Positions 24,766 through 36,412 are shown, counted from the first letter of the stretch. The stretch is DNA of 64,000 bases from Haematobia irritans (GCF_050003625.1 NC_134400.1:224170085-224234084); one strand, 5' to 3'. Notes: generated by a model from the letters alone, not told the origin. Numbers and translations are program-made.

Positions 24766-25764
24766 GGCCATCACTCATACGATCCGCATGTTTTCTCAAT
24801 GTATTTGAAATCGGCACATTGGCCTATAGGAACTATTCTTTCTTCTTTTTTCTTAAGTTTGTTTTTTGGTAGCCGTCAAAACAATAAAGTCCAAAACGAG
24901 CGAACAATGTAAATGTTGAGTCATGATTTTGCTGTTAAAAGGGGGCGCTCACCGATCAACACGATCGACAATGATGATGACTATGGCAATGATGCGGCAG
25001 CCTGATGACGATGACGATGCCAATGATGTTATTTGCTTCTTGGCCTGCTGCATCATGAAGAGGAGGTGGAGGCTCCATTCCTCTGTTTGATATGGGGGTT
25101 TTCTTAACTCTTTACCAATTGACGACATTGAGTGTATTTTTAAAGGACTTTATAAGCGTTTGCTGTTTTTTCTTTTGTTTCTTGCTGGCGGTTGTTTGTT
25201 GTTGTTGTTTCTTCATTTTAGAATCTCCTCTTTGGTTTATTTGATTTGGTGTGGTGTGGTGTTGACTGTTTGATGTTGTTTTGACTTTGTTGGTAGCAAC
25301 ACCATTTTCGGTACTCTTACCCTGGATTTGCTGCTGCACTTTGGATTTTTCCATACTCAGCCAAAGACAAAAAAAACACCGAGAGACAACATCAACATAG
25401 ACCATGATGTTGTTAAACTGCGTGGTTAAGTGGTTCTAAGATTCTATTAAGCAACCCAAAATGGTTTCGAGTGCAGACGGACAGACAAGGAACCTATCAT
25501 GGAAAACTAAACAGCCACTTAGACTTTGCATGCCATTGTTTTTTTTCTATGGTATTTGTTATTATAAACTTTACCAAGTTTGATTTTTATTTTCTTAAAT
25601 ATTATTGAAAACGGAAGGGGGAGTGAGTGAAGGAGGTTCGAATGTTTGTTAACCACAACTAATGCAGGGTTCGGATGTAGGCAATTGCATATTGTTACTA
25701 CACATTTTGTATTTTGAATTTTTATATATTTGGTTTTGGTTTGGGGATGAAATTTATATATATA
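24766..25764. other. Noncoding DNA with GAT-rich patch and one weak coding candidate
   Basis: A GATGATGACTATGGCAATGA-type patch lies at about 24970-25030. The only coding-like stretch is the Gln/Lys-rich reverse frame listed separately. Confidence 0.4.
25112..25405 (-). CDS. Weak candidate coding exon, Gln/Lys/Thr-rich
   Basis: This reverse open frame gives up to 97 residues. From an internal Met (MEKSKVQQQIQGKSTENG) it is rich in Gln, Lys, Thr and Asn with QQQQ and KKQKKKQQ runs. That composition is common in low-complexity parts of fly nuclear proteins. The frame ends at TGGTAAAGAG, where GTAAAG could be a splice donor. No domain is recognised, the context around the Met is not strong, and no partner exon was found. 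Low-complexity noncoding DNA is the more likely explanation. Confidence 0.15.
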   Translation of the reverse strand: MVYVDVVSRCFFCLWLSMEKSKVQQQIQGKSTENGVATNKVKTTSNSQHHTTPNQINQRGDSKMKKQQQQTTASKKQKKKQQTLIKSFKNTLNVVNW

Positions 25765-27181
25765 CAGGGTGGCTGATATGTATTGCCACCAAATTCAGGT
25801 TGCTATCATTTCTAAAACATCCGTATGTTAGCTGCCACATTTATTCCAGTGGCAGTTCATTTCATAGTTTACAAGCATACAAATGCATTTTGATCTATTG
25901 CATTCACAAATAAAGTTATTCGTGATGGAATTCAAGCGTGATGTTTAACATTTATCTGGAAACCCGTAAGTGAGCACCGTTTGAGCTCGCTAATATTTAA
26001 ATGTTAATAAATATTTTGTTTCTCGTTACCGGATACTGGCAGTGTTGCATTGCCTCTAAAACGTGGACTCAAAAAAACGCCTTAACAACATCATAAGTGA
26101 TCCAAAAATTGAAGGTCAGATTTGATCGAACTCCACCACGGCGCTTGAGTAAAAAACTTGCTTGTGACCTGAAGATATCGCGAGAATGGATGCAATACAT
26201 ATTGAAAATGAATTTGGGCTAAAGCCATTGAAGTTCCAAAAAGTGGAAGATGCACAAAAAAACGTTAGACTGGAAAAAGCCACATACCAAATTTGTTTTC
26301 CTGCATTGAGAAGCCATTCCGAATTGAACATTTTGGGAACAAATGAAAAAATCGAATTTATTTCCCTTCGATTGGCCACAAGAACTCTAACCAGGCGGCA
26401 GTAACAGCCGATGGTTGACGAAATTTATCGGAAAAATGTTCTAAGAACTGTATTGAAGCCCTGGACAGACAAACATTTCAGCCTCCAACCATGGACATTC
26501 CAACTGGAATCAGCATCATCGCCTTCATATCTACCGCACAATGGCCACCAAAATCTCTCTATATCAATTCTTTGGACTTTTGCGTTTGGGACATTTTGTG
26601 GGGTAACGTTGACACTAGACAATACCAAAGTGTTGATCACCTAAAGACGGTGCTTCATCGGGAATGGGCCAAAATACTGCAGAGCTACATTATAACATAA
26701 GGGCTGTTTTCTTTTAGCACTGGATACCCTAAGCCGTGAAGGACTAAAAGAAAACAGAGTACTCGTTTATCCAGGACATCTCCAAAAATATGCAACACTG
26801 TCACATCAGCTGTTTAAAAACAATCACTGAAAAGAAGTTAAATCTTGTATTTTTAATGTATGAAATGCTCCAATTAGTAATAAATATTTACTGCTGCGAT
26901 TATTTATCACACTATACCACTTTGAATTACATGTTTTTCCATAAATTAGTCACAATAAAGTGCTATTGTGATCGATGAAGCGTTACTTTATCAAAACACA
27001 ATCTGGCAAGATCGGCGAGACTTGCACTGATGAGATGTTCTGGATAGAACACCAGTGCAACGATGTCCTAGATAGCCCATACAAATGTTGTATCCAGTGC
27101 AAAAAGAAAACAGCCCTATATATAACGTACAATGGCTTTGTCGGCCGTGCTAAGACCATAATTCGAGTCAAAGGTATATAA
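25765..27181 (+). pseudogene. DD41D-type mariner fossil with 5' inverted repeat, interrupted by a MITE
   Basis: The left end CAGGGTGGCTGATATGT follows TA, typical of mariner termini. Transposase traces are ILKNEFGLKPLKFQKVEDAQ (about 26197-26255) and, in shifted frames, VLKPWTDKHFSLQPWTF (about 26447-26500). They continue with ISTAQWPPKSL, NSLDFCVWDILWGNVDTRQY (to about 26625) and VDHLKTVLHREWAKILQSYI (to 26692). The rest, TYNGFVGRAKTIIRVKGI, ends at a TAA at 27179-27181, beyond an inserted element at 26697-27120. The expected PDL of the third catalytic motif is altered. A right terminal repeat is not found. It is related to, but not the same as, the copy at 23555-24765. Confidence 0.8.
26697..27120. 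mobile_element. 424-bp inverted-repeat MITE in the mariner, TATAAC duplication
   Basis: The ends ATAAGGGCTGTTTTC...CACTGGATA and TATCCAGTGC...GAAAACAGCCCTATA are near-perfect inverted repeats of about 30 bp. TATAAC occurs at 26691-26696 and 27121-27126. Removing the element and one duplication joins the mariner codons in frame (QSYI-I-TYNGFVGR). A second copy of the left end in reverse (CTAAAAGAAAACAG, 26744-26757) faces 26704-26717 and would form a 14-bp hairpin. No transposase is encoded. Superfamily is unassigned. Confidence 0.85.
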
Positions 27182-27248
27182 TTCTAAAATTTTATTTTAT
27201 TTTTCAAAACTTTTACCTTTAGACAATGAAATTGGAAAAAGTAGCGCT

Positions 27249-27467
27249 TTATATTTTTGCATTACATGTCAGCCCCCATGTAATATCCTGCAGTTCTTCC
27301 ACATTTAAAATACCTCTTGCAAGTTCTTCCCAAAGATGTTCAGTTGCTTTCAAGTCTTCCAAGAATTGGCTCCAGCGGATCGCGTGGAATAGTAAAAATA
27401 AATCACATTGGCAAAATATTAGACGTATGCTAATGTCATGGCCTGAGGGAAATACAAAGTTAGTCAT
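27249..27467 (-). pseudogene. Possible Tc1-like transposase C-terminal scrap
   Basis: A reverse frame contains WSQFLEDLKATEHLWEELAR. It resembles the third catalytic region of Tc1 (DD34E) transposases, W-x-x-QSPDL-NP-IEHLWEEL, with one extra residue and loss of the Pro residues. The rest of the frame and the flanks give no further support, and terminal repeats are not seen. It could be a chance resemblance. Confidence 0.35.
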
Positions 27468-28672
27468 TTCTGACCAAATTCCAACGATGAAAGATATTTT
27501 GTGTGTTTTTGCCTAAATCCATGAATCAATCGTCGGTATCCACGCTAATCCTTACACCATTCTACCTCTGTTCATTTGTAGGAGACAATTCAAACCCTTA
27601 TTTTAGAAAGTTGTTACTTTTTCCCAACCAAATAAACTTCCAAGTACTCTCATCAAATTATTAAATACATGCGGCAAACAGGAAATATTATTATGGCCAG
27701 TACCTTAGCCACGCAAGCACGATCCTACAATGGCTGAAACAACTTTGCCCAATTGTTAAAGCCAAGAACAAGCATAAAATTCGCCAAAACGTTGTTAGAT
27801 AAACACCAAATTTGGACTTGTACTTAGCAGATAAACGGTGATGACAAAGTCCCGTAAGACTTGTATCCATTGGCAATTGACTCTAAATGCTTAGCTTGGA
27901 ACTGGCCAGTGACAGTATCGTTGTTTTGCTTACAACAGAAATGCATCACCAGAAAGAACATAAAAGGATACACACATATCCATGCCATAAAAGAATCCAA
28001 AGCCTTAAAGCTTTAGACACCAAAGCCAACATCGACCATGCAACAAAGTGTGGATGGATGTGAGTGATAATGGTATTTGAGATTGGATCCGTCTCTCCTT
28101 GATTTGGAAAATGTTGGAGTTATCACGTATTTACGTTAACAGTTCCAACACTTTTTTCTGTCACCACCATGGGTTTTTTGCCTCATTTTTTTTTTTTGTG
28201 GATTTGTTGGTAATCACTTATAGCCCGACAACAGACATAATCCTGACCTTGGCACTCGCCTGTCTTTGTGTTTACTTGGCCATTTCTTCATTGGAGAATA
28301 GCACAGACATTGTCAAGCAGATCATTCGGTCACTGCATTGCCAGCCATTGTTGGTTTTTTTGTGTAATGTTTCATCGTTTGTGCTTTTTTCGATAAATTT
28401 TTCGGGATCTTGGATGATTGTTTCATTTGTTCTTTGCCTAAGCAGACGAAAAACAAAGCTTTTGTCATTTTTATAACAAATTCCAAACATAATACCAAGG
28501 AGACAACTGCACTGTGGTTTATATAGGAAATTTATTGGAGTGGAGTCTCCATAGAATGGCGGTGTATAAAAACTTTGCAATTTGAGTTTGTTTGGCTGAA
28601 ATTCAGCTAGCTCCCGTGGGAAATAGGAAATCGCCTTTTGGGCTTGAAAAATAATGTATATTATAGTATCCC
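27468..28672. other. Noncoding DNA, no gene recognised
   Basis: Overlapping opposite frames at 28099-28476 and 28272-28694 have no recognised domain. The plus frame is hydrophobic because it is T-rich. A poly-T lies at about 28185. Confidence 0.4.
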
Positions 28673-28895
28673 CCAGCAAAAACTGGGTAAGCAAGTAAGT
28701 ATTACCTGGGATTTAAAAATAATAACTTACCTGTGTAGACCAAAAGTGATTCCTTTTATTAATACCAGTAATTAAAATCATATCTTGAGGTCCGGGTTCG
28801 AATACTGCTGAGACTCCATTTTTAAATTTATTACTTTTTTATTCGTATTAATTAGCTAATTAAATTTTTGTTGAAAATTTGCTTTTTTCTTGAAA
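28673..28895. repeat. CCCAGCAAAAA-type start plus tRNA-like B box
   Basis: CCCAGCAAAAACTGGG begins like the 14682/33834/44791 elements. At about 28787-28805 the words GAGGTCCGGGTTCGAATACT contain a good B-box (GGTTCGAAT). It may be a decayed relative of the element at 33834-34697 that was cut by the Helentron starting at 28896. Confidence 0.35.
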
Positions 28896-30245
28896 TTTTT
28901 ATACCCTGTGCCACACTGTGGAACAGGGTATTATAAGTTAGTGCATATGTTTGCAACACCCAGAAGGAAACGAAATAGACACATGGTGTCTTTGGCAAAA
29001 ATGCTCAGGATGGGTTCCTGAGTCGATATAGCCATGTCCGTCTGTCCGTGAACACATTTTTGTAATCAAAGTCTAGGTCGCAGTTTTAATCCAATCGACT
29101 TCAAATTTGGCACAACTATGTGTTTTGGCTCAGAATAGAAACCTATTGATTTTGGAAGAAATCGGTTCAGATTTAGATATAGCTCCCATATATATCATTC
29201 GCCCGATATGGACTAATACGGTCCCAGAAGCCAGAGTTTTACCCCAATTTGGTTGAAATTTTTCACTAGGAGTACAATTAGTAGTGTAGTCAAGTGTGTC
29301 AAATTTTATTGAAATCGGTTCAGATTTAGATATAGCTCCCATATATATCTTTCGCCCGATTTACACTCATATGACCACAAAGGCCAATTTTTAACTCCGA
29401 TTTAGTTTAAATTTTGCACAGGGAGTAGAATTAGTATTATAGTTATGCGTGCCAAATTTGGTTAAAATCGGTTCAGATTTAAATATAGCTCCCATATATA
29501 TCGTTCGCCCGATTTACACTCATATGACCACAGTGGCCAATATTTTACTCCAATTTATTTGAAATTTTGTACAGGGAGTAGAATTAGCATTGTAGCTATG
29601 CGTGAAATCGGTTCAGATTTAGATATATCTCCCACATATAGCTTTCGCCTGATTTACACTCATATGACCACAGAGGCCAATTTTTAACTCCGATTTAGTT
29701 GAAATTTTGCACAGGGAGTAGAATTAGCGTTGTAGCTATACGTGCCAAATTTGGTTGAAATCGGTTCAGATTTAGATATAGCTCCCATATATATGTTTTT
29801 CTGATTTCGACAAAAAAATGGTCAAAATACCAACATTTTCTTTGTTAAATCGCCACTGCTTAGTCGAAAAGTTGTAAAAATGACTCTTATTTTCCTTAGC
29901 TTCTAATACATATATATCGAGCGATAAATCATAAATAAACTTTTGCGAAGTTTCCTTAAAATTGCTTCAGATTTAAATGTTTCCCATATTTTTTTTACTA
30001 ACATTGTGCTCCACCCTAGTGCATTAGCCGACTTAAATTTTGAGTCTATAGATTTTGTAGAAGTATATCAAATTCTGTCTATATCGAGTGATATTTAAAT
30101 ATGTATGTATTTGGGATAAACCTTTATATATAGCCCCCAACATATTTGACGGATGTGATATGGTATCGAAAATTTAGATCTACAAAGTGGTGCAGGGTAT
30201 AATATAGTCTGCCCCGCCCAACTTTAGATTTTCCTTACTTGTTTT
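28896..30245 (+). mobile_element. Non-autonomous Helentron (DINE-like), family B copy 1, full length
   Basis: The 5' end has ATACCCTG paired with CAGGGTAT around CCACACTGTGG, giving a terminal hairpin. The DINE-1-type block CATGTCCGTCTGTCCGTG lies at about 29031-29050. The monomer mark ATCGGTTCAGATTTAGATAT occurs at about 29160, 29313, 29467, 29606 and 29757, a period near 152 bp. The 3' domain has GGTGCAGGGTATAATATAGT and ends CTTACTTGTTTT. No protein is encoded. Confidence 0.82.
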
Positions 30246-30490
30246 AATTACAATTGTAACTGAATTTGAAAAAAATCTATTGAAATATTTTTTGATTCTA
30301 TGAATTTTTTAGTCAAAACCAAATTCAATCACAAAACTGTCTTTTGTATGAACATTCTTTAGTCAATTAAATTAATAAGTGAATTAATTGATGTTGACTG
30401 ATCCATTCTATGATTGAAGCAATTTCAATTAAGATTTAATTGGGTCAATGACATTCGTGATTTAATCAAAAAATTATTTTTGTTTTTTGT
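30246..30490. mobile_element. AT-rich MITE-like repeat, copy 3
   Basis: It contains AATTAATTGATG, GACTGATCCATTCTATGATT, GCAATTTCAATTAAG and GGGTCAATGACATTCGTGAT in the family order. It abuts the 3' end of Helentron B1. Confidence 0.5.
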
Positions 30491-30899
30491 GAGCAATGGA
30501 AAGCAAATTGTCCAAGGCTTCAATCAACTGCACGGGCAAAAAACCCGATCATTAAACTGATGATTAAAATCAGCATATATTTTAAAAAATCGTTTTGTTT
30601 TAGTTTTTTTTTCTAAATTTTTCCAACTCAATAGTTTTTTATTCCAAGTATGACTCCCAAATTTTATTAAGAGAGTATACAAATCAATGAAGACAAATAT
30701 AAACTAAAGCAGAAGAAATTTTTCGTAAATGATTAATATGGACATAATTTGGTACCTATTAATCTTTTTATATTTATTTATTTATTATTTTTTTTTTTTT
30801 TTCTTTTATGAGAAGGAGGTTAGAGAAACTTATGAAGTGAGATGTAGTTCAATTTTCGAACGAAATACTTTCAATACTATTCAATTTTGTGTCTGCGCA
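30491..30899. other. Noncoding DNA, nothing recognised
   Basis: Homopolymer-rich sequence with a T-run at about 30788-30802 and no identifiable feature. Confidence 0.4.
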
Positions 30900-31250
30900 A
30901 TTTGGGGTGTGGATCAGGGTATTACAAGTTAGTGTATATATTTGCAACACCCAAAAGAAGACGAGGAAAACACATCGTTTCCATGGAAAATATAACAAGG
31001 GCCACTTTCTGAAACAATTTAGCGATGGCCATCTGTCCGTCCGCCTCTGAGCCCATTTTTCATAGTCTAGGTTGCAGTTTTAGTCCATTGGACTATTAAT
31101 TTTGTACAAGAATGTGTCAGAAACGAGGGATTTTTGAAGAAATCGATTCAGATTTACATATAGCTTGTTCGACTAAGGGACTATAGCTTCACAACTATTA
31201 GATTGAAATTTTGCACAGCGAGTAGATTTGACATTCTTGATCTGCGCACT
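30900..31250 (+). mobile_element. Decayed Helentron family B, 5' half
   Basis: GGATCAGGGTATTACAAGTT, TTTGCAACACCC, CCATCTGTCCGTCCG and GTCTAGGTTGCAGTTTTAGT follow the family B order with many substitutions. It breaks at TTGATCTGCGC. A family B monomer resumes at about 31750 (CAAATTTGGATCAGATCGGT), so repeat E has split it. Confidence 0.65.
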
Positions 31251-31749
31251 GAAAAAAGTATTCCTCGTTCCAAAGATTTTATCTTTATACTAATGATTTT
31301 AATATTGATTCCGAGCCGAAGAAACGGAGAATTGAAGTAACAATAACGCTAAGACGTAATTCTCTTTTAAATTTGACTTTAGTACACTTGACTTATTTCT
31401 TCATGTGCTGTCAAAGTCCTCTAAGATCATCTCAACGACAACTTCAATTTCCAAGTCCGGATTTCAAATAGAAATTATGCTATGTTTCAAGTAACAATAA
31501 TCCTTAAATGTACTATTGAAAAGCATCTCCTATTGTTTGCTTTGTATGTAAGACACAAAAATTCAACAAGTTTAAAGACAATTTCATTATTGAAGAATTT
31601 TTCAAAATTATTAACGCCAAGTTGACCTTAGTCAAACAAAATATTATTTCATGTTCAGATACCCATTTTTAAGTCGAATCACTTACAAAACTACTTCATT
31701 GAAAAGTTTATCGATTTTTGGATAATGAAAAACTTATTATTTTAAGGAC
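31251..31749. mobile_element. Repeat family E copy 1, inserted in Helentron B
   Basis: The segment contains AATTCTCTTTTAAA, ACTTGA, TGTGCTGTCAAAGTCCT, AACGACAACTTCAATTTCC and AGAAATTATGCT. These recur in the same order at 62530-62705. It separates two parts of one family B monomer, which identifies it as an insertion. The ends are not sharply defined. Confidence 0.5.
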
Positions 31750-33375
31750 AACAAATTTGGATCAGATCGGTTCAGATATACATAGAATCGACTGTCACCA
31801 GTCGAAAAGACGGATAATAGAATCGAGGAAAGACCAATATTTCGATGCGTTACAAACAAAATAGGAAAATCAGTATATTCACTATCCTACAGTGACAGTG
31901 TTAAAAAAATTTATTGCATAAAAAATCGTTTTTTTTCAATCTATGAATGAATTGTAAAATATAATTTTTGAAGTTTTATTTTAAAAGCTTTTTATTTATT
32001 TTGTTGTTTTTTTTTTATAATTAAATATATTATTTTGTCAAAATCACTGTGACTTGAGTGTGTTGTTTCAAATTTCCAGAAAAAAAAATCAGCGGTACCG
32101 TTTTGTGTGAATGCATTGCGAATGAAATTACGACACAAAGTGAAATGCCGCCACGATTTTATTTTTAACCACTTTCAGTTCATCTTCGAAAAGTGTCTTT
32201 TTTTCTTCAGACACTGCTACAATAGCAATGACAATCGGACAGATTATGCGCGCATGCTTCTTAGTTTTGGACTTCGCAGTGATTCAAAAGTAGCAGAAAA
32301 TTTACGCGACGTGTGCTAAACACGAGACTTCCACGAACTGTGGCGGTAAGCGTTTGGTTATTTGCTGCCACCGCCTTCGCCCGTTTGAACCGCAATGGGA
32401 ATGCGTAGCCAAATGTTTTATGGCTTAAACATGGTTAGCCTTCAGTAAATGCACCAAAAACGAAAATAAAAGTTCCACCAAAAAGAAAATGATACAAAAA
32501 AATCGCTAACTAAATATGACAAAGTTTTCGGTTTTTTTTTTTTGGTTTCTTAACAAAGAAATGTCTATGGAATTTGTTTTGCCCCATAAAGTTTAGTATT
32601 GAAACAAAGGATAAAAAAATAAAAACAAAATGTTCTCTATTGTTGAGGTAAAGCGCTTATGCTTTTCCTTCTTTCGTTTCAGTTTACTTCTGTGGAAACA
32701 ATCCACATTTATTGAATTTTTTTGGCGAATACACTGTTTCGGAATGACATTTCATTTTATTCCCGACCATTCGTCTCTTTATTGACTGACATTTCCCGCT
32801 TCTGACAGCCAGCAATATTTATTCCAGGAATAGTTGCTGATCTTGCCACAACAAAAAAAAAATAAAGAATAACCTTGCAAGTGATAGCTGATAGGAGGGC
32901 AATTGTGCAGGATTTTGATCAGGGGTTTGATTATAATCTAGACCACTAATGGATTAATGTACGAAAAGTCTATGGTAGGAACAACATCTATTGCATACAC
33001 TTACATTGGATGATCTTTTTGATAAATACCTTTCATTTATTTCAATCAATAATCAAAAAGCCTAAAATGGCCTATACAATTATGCAGTTCAGTCGGAGAG
33101 AGAAAATTCAGAACGTTAGGCAATTATTACGACTAAGCATTGAGATCAGGGATGTAGATTTGGTACAATTGTACTAATTTTGGTACATCACACTTCCCCA
33201 AAGCAAAATTGTACTACCACGACATGTTTGGTACATTTTGAAATATTAAGTTCGTCCCCGCTCTGGAGCGTCAATATAAATAAAATAAATATAAATAATA
33301 AAATAAAATGTAGGCATTTTAGTGTAAATGAGAAGATGATGAAACAGATTTAGAATTTTGACTCCTTATGATCAA
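31750..33375. other. Short Helentron B remnant, then noncoding DNA
   Basis: Positions 31750-31800 hold the end of the broken family B monomer. The rest has no recognised gene or repeat; a frame at 32107-32319 lacks any known domain. Confidence 0.4.
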
Positions 33376-33725
33376 GGTTAGGTTAGATTAGGTGGCAGCC
33401 CGATGTATCAGGCTCACTTAGACTATTCAGTCCATTGCGATACCACATTGGTGAACTTCTCTCTTATCACTGAGTGCTACCCGATTCCATTTTAAGCTCG
33501 ATGACAAGGGACTTCCTTTTTATAGCCGAGTCCGAACGGCGTTCCACATTGCACATTGCAGAAACAATTTAGATAAGCTTTAAAACCCTCAGAAATGTTA
33601 CCAGCATTACTGAGGTGGTATAATCCACCGCTGAAAAACTTTTTGGTGTTCGGTCGAAGCAGGAATCGATCCCACGACCTTGTGTATGCAAGGCGGGCAT
33701 GCTAACCATTGCACCACGGTGGCTC
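33376..33725 (-). mobile_element. Full-length tRNA-derived SINE, 12-bp duplication
   Basis: This is the cleanest copy and serves as reference for the family. In reverse, the head is GAGCCACCGTGGTGCAATGG with an A-box-like GTGGTGCAATGG and a B-box-like GGGATCGATTCC. The body contains ACCAAAAAGTTTTTCAGCGG and GGCTATAAAAAGGAAGTCCC, then GGGCTGCCACCTAATC and CCTAA-type units. CCTTATGATCAA flanks it at 33364-33375 and 33726-33737. Such SINEs are transcribed by RNA polymerase III and mobilised by a LINE in trans. Confidence 0.9.
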
Positions 33726-33833
33726 CCTTATGATCAAAGAATGAATTTACTCATTACCCACGAATATAGAAGGACAGTGGTAACTTCTCTCATGTCGAGT
33801 TAAATCTCTGGCAGAGCGTGGTATCATGATTAT

Positions 33834-34697
33834 CCCAGCAAAAAAAATTGGAAGTTGTTCCACAAACATTTCTTTTAAAGCCCATATTAAATAGAAAATT
33901 AATAAAAAAAATTAAAAAAATATAATAATAATAAATAAGATTCATGCCCGCTGGGATTTAAACCTATGCCGTTAGATTTTTTCGCTTCCACGGAAGTTCT
34001 TTTGAGAAGATTTTGCAAATTACGAGAATTTTTAATTTTTTTTTTTTTGTTGATTTGTAATGAAAAAAATATATTTACACGAAAATATATGCCGAAAATA
34101 AAAAAAAAAAAATAATAAAAACGATGCATAACATAAAAAAAATATTTTTTAGAAAAATATTTGATAAAAAATTGCCGCTGGTGAGATATGAACCTACGTT
34201 TCTTATTTTTCGTTCATACTAATAAAAACATATCAAGAAGCAGTTATAATGTTATTTCTTGGTGTCGTATTACGATCATATCACAAACATTTGAATTGAC
34301 CTTTCGACGCTTTATTTTCAATGGCTTTTGTGGCTGATTGTGCTAAGGCGTTCTGTTATGGTGCCAACAAACCCAGGTTCAACCCCTGGTCGGAGCGAAA
34401 AAGGTTTTCAAATTGTTAAAAAATTAGATAATAGGAAAATAATAGTGTAATAAAAAATATGGATGAAAAAAAAAGTGAAATTGGTTGAAAACAATTTGTT
34501 TCGCTTTTTAAATTTCTTCATTCAAATTAACTTCCAGGGCACAACTTCTAAAATAATGCAAAGGATCCAAAAAGGGAGTACTTCCGTCCTATGACAAGCC
34601 CATGTAAAATTCATTGGAGATGATCCAAGTTTGCACTACTTCCGGATCACAGATTGGGGATCCAAACTACTTTTTTGGAAGCTCTTTTTTTGCTGGG
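33834..34697. mobile_element. CCCAGCAAAAAA family, long copy with three tRNA-like pieces
   Basis: The ends CCCAGCAAAAAAA and TTTTTTTGCTGGG match copies at 14682 and 44791, with TAT on both sides. The right block (TTCCGTCCTATGACAAGCCC, CACTACTTCCGGATC, CTACTTTTTTGG) is shared. This copy is about 300 bp longer. It holds B-box-like words at about 33952-33972 (reverse), 34180-34200 (reverse) and 34375-34395 (AGGTTCAACCCCTGG, plus). Confidence 0.65.
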
Positions 34698-34914
34698 TAT
34701 CCCACCTCAATAATGCTGGTGACATTTCTTAGGGTTTCAAAGCTTCTCTAAGTGCAGTTCACTGCAATGTGGAACGCCATTCGAACTCGGCTATAAAAAG
34801 GAGGACCCTTGTCATTGAGCTTAAAATGGAATAGGGCAGCACTCAGTGATAACAATGGACTGAATAGTCTAAGTGAGCCTGATACATCGGGCTGCCACCT
34901 AACCTAACCTTATT
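34698..34914 (+). mobile_element. 5'-truncated SINE, 3' two-thirds
   Basis: It runs from TATCCCACCTCAATAATGCT through GGCTATAAAAAGGAGGACCC to GGGCTGCCACCTAACCTAAC. It directly follows the GCTGGG end of the preceding inverted-repeat element, so the latter may have inserted into the SINE or marks its truncation point. Confidence 0.8.
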
Positions 34915-36179
34915 AGGTCATTATTTTTTCAGTATTTTCTCGAAACCACGATGTAAGTAGTCTTTACGCCTGTTTTACACGCCTTAGCGTTATTGCTTTG
35001 AAAACAAAAATAAAAATATATTGCATTGTAAACTATGCAACAAATTTAATTGTGCAGAGATGAAATCTGCTCAACATTGAACAAAAAGGGTCAACTTTAT
35101 GACCACCATCCTGCATGGACTGCTGAACTGTATCACGGAATATCATATCCATCTTTGCCATGGAAACACGCAAGTGCTACAATAAAAGGCAAGCGACAAC
35201 TAGGCATTCTCGCGCTGCCTAAAAAACTGGGTTAATAGTTCAGATTGATACGAACTAAAGCCGCAGTCTACTACAAAGACATGAAACCTGCCACAGAAAT
35301 CATCACACTAAAACAAAAAAAAAAAACGCTCAACACGCATTGCAACAAAGTCAATCATCATCATCATGATTTCATATTTGCAACTATTCCCAGCATCGCT
35401 ATATTCCTCTCATCTTCAGCGTTTGTTACAATCTTTATCATGCTTCGTTGGAAGCTTCTTCATTATCCTCATCTGTGGTTGCAGCTGGGCTTATCATGAA
35501 ATTTTTACACTAGCTTGTGATCGGAGATGCCTACAATGATATGGCCAGCAATATCAGCAGCGGTTTTAGACGCAAAGCATGAAGACAACACGACGAAGAA
35601 ACGGAAATTAATTGAATAACTAGCTTGTATTCAATGCAATTTTCTCTTCGTTATTTGTATAGCGAAAATTTTCCAAACTCAAATGCTTCATGAAACAAAG
35701 ATGAAATGACGTTGCTCTTATGCGGCACAATGGGGGTTAATATCAAAGTTGATGAAATTGTACTTTGAGTGGCTAGAACTACCACCTAGTTGATGTTGAT
35801 GGCCAATTCTCTACAAGCATACATACTGACCTTCCACAAAGCCGCACTACCCTCCAGAAGTACTTTGAATTTTGCAAAACAGCTACTAACTTAGTTTCTA
35901 ATATATTGGTATGATTTATCAGCATTGTTGCGATCAACAAAATTCGGACGTATAAGGTTTATAAATATCGATATTTGTCAAATTATATTTGGCGAATGTT
36001 ATCGATCAAGCGGTTACTTGCCCACCGGTCTCAATTTTACTTCATTTATAAGATTTCAGAATCAGAGGCACCCCTACTACATACGAATCTCCGATGAAGT
36101 TGACTACAACTCAAATCTTTCAATAAAACTCCTACATATAGCATAAGCGCTGCATGAAACAGAAACCCTACGTTATGTA
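34915..36179. other. Noncoding DNA, no gene recognised
   Basis: Frames at 35050-35235, 35245-35499 and 35925-36146 show no known domain. No repeat of the window's families is seen. Confidence 0.4.
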
Positions 36180-36412
36180 TTCAGGATCACTTTGACTAAT
36201 CTGTGATATATTGGTGGCGAACTTTTCTCTTGTCACTGAAATCTGGTCGATTCCGATGTTTCCATGTCCATGACAAGCGTCCTCCTTTTTATAGCCAAGT
36301 CCGAACGGTGTTTCAAATTACAACCACTTAGAGAAACTTGTAAATACCCCCAGTCTTACTGAGATGGATAATCCAACGCTGAAATTTATTTGGTATTCGC
36401 TCGATTACATGA
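36180..36412 (-). mobile_element. Old, diverged SINE copy
   Basis: In reverse the SINE body is recognisable by AATCTGTGATATATTGGTGG, CTTTTTATAGCCAAGTCCGA and ACTGAGATGGATAATCCAAC. Both termini are eroded and no duplication is visible. It is clearly older than the copy at 33376. Confidence 0.65.

Noticed and set aside
26975..27330. A two-exon Cys-rich gene with an apparent intron at about 27174-27222
   Set aside because: The first part overlaps the right end of a MITE and the tail (TYNGFVGRAKTIIRVK) is the C-terminus of the mariner transposase.
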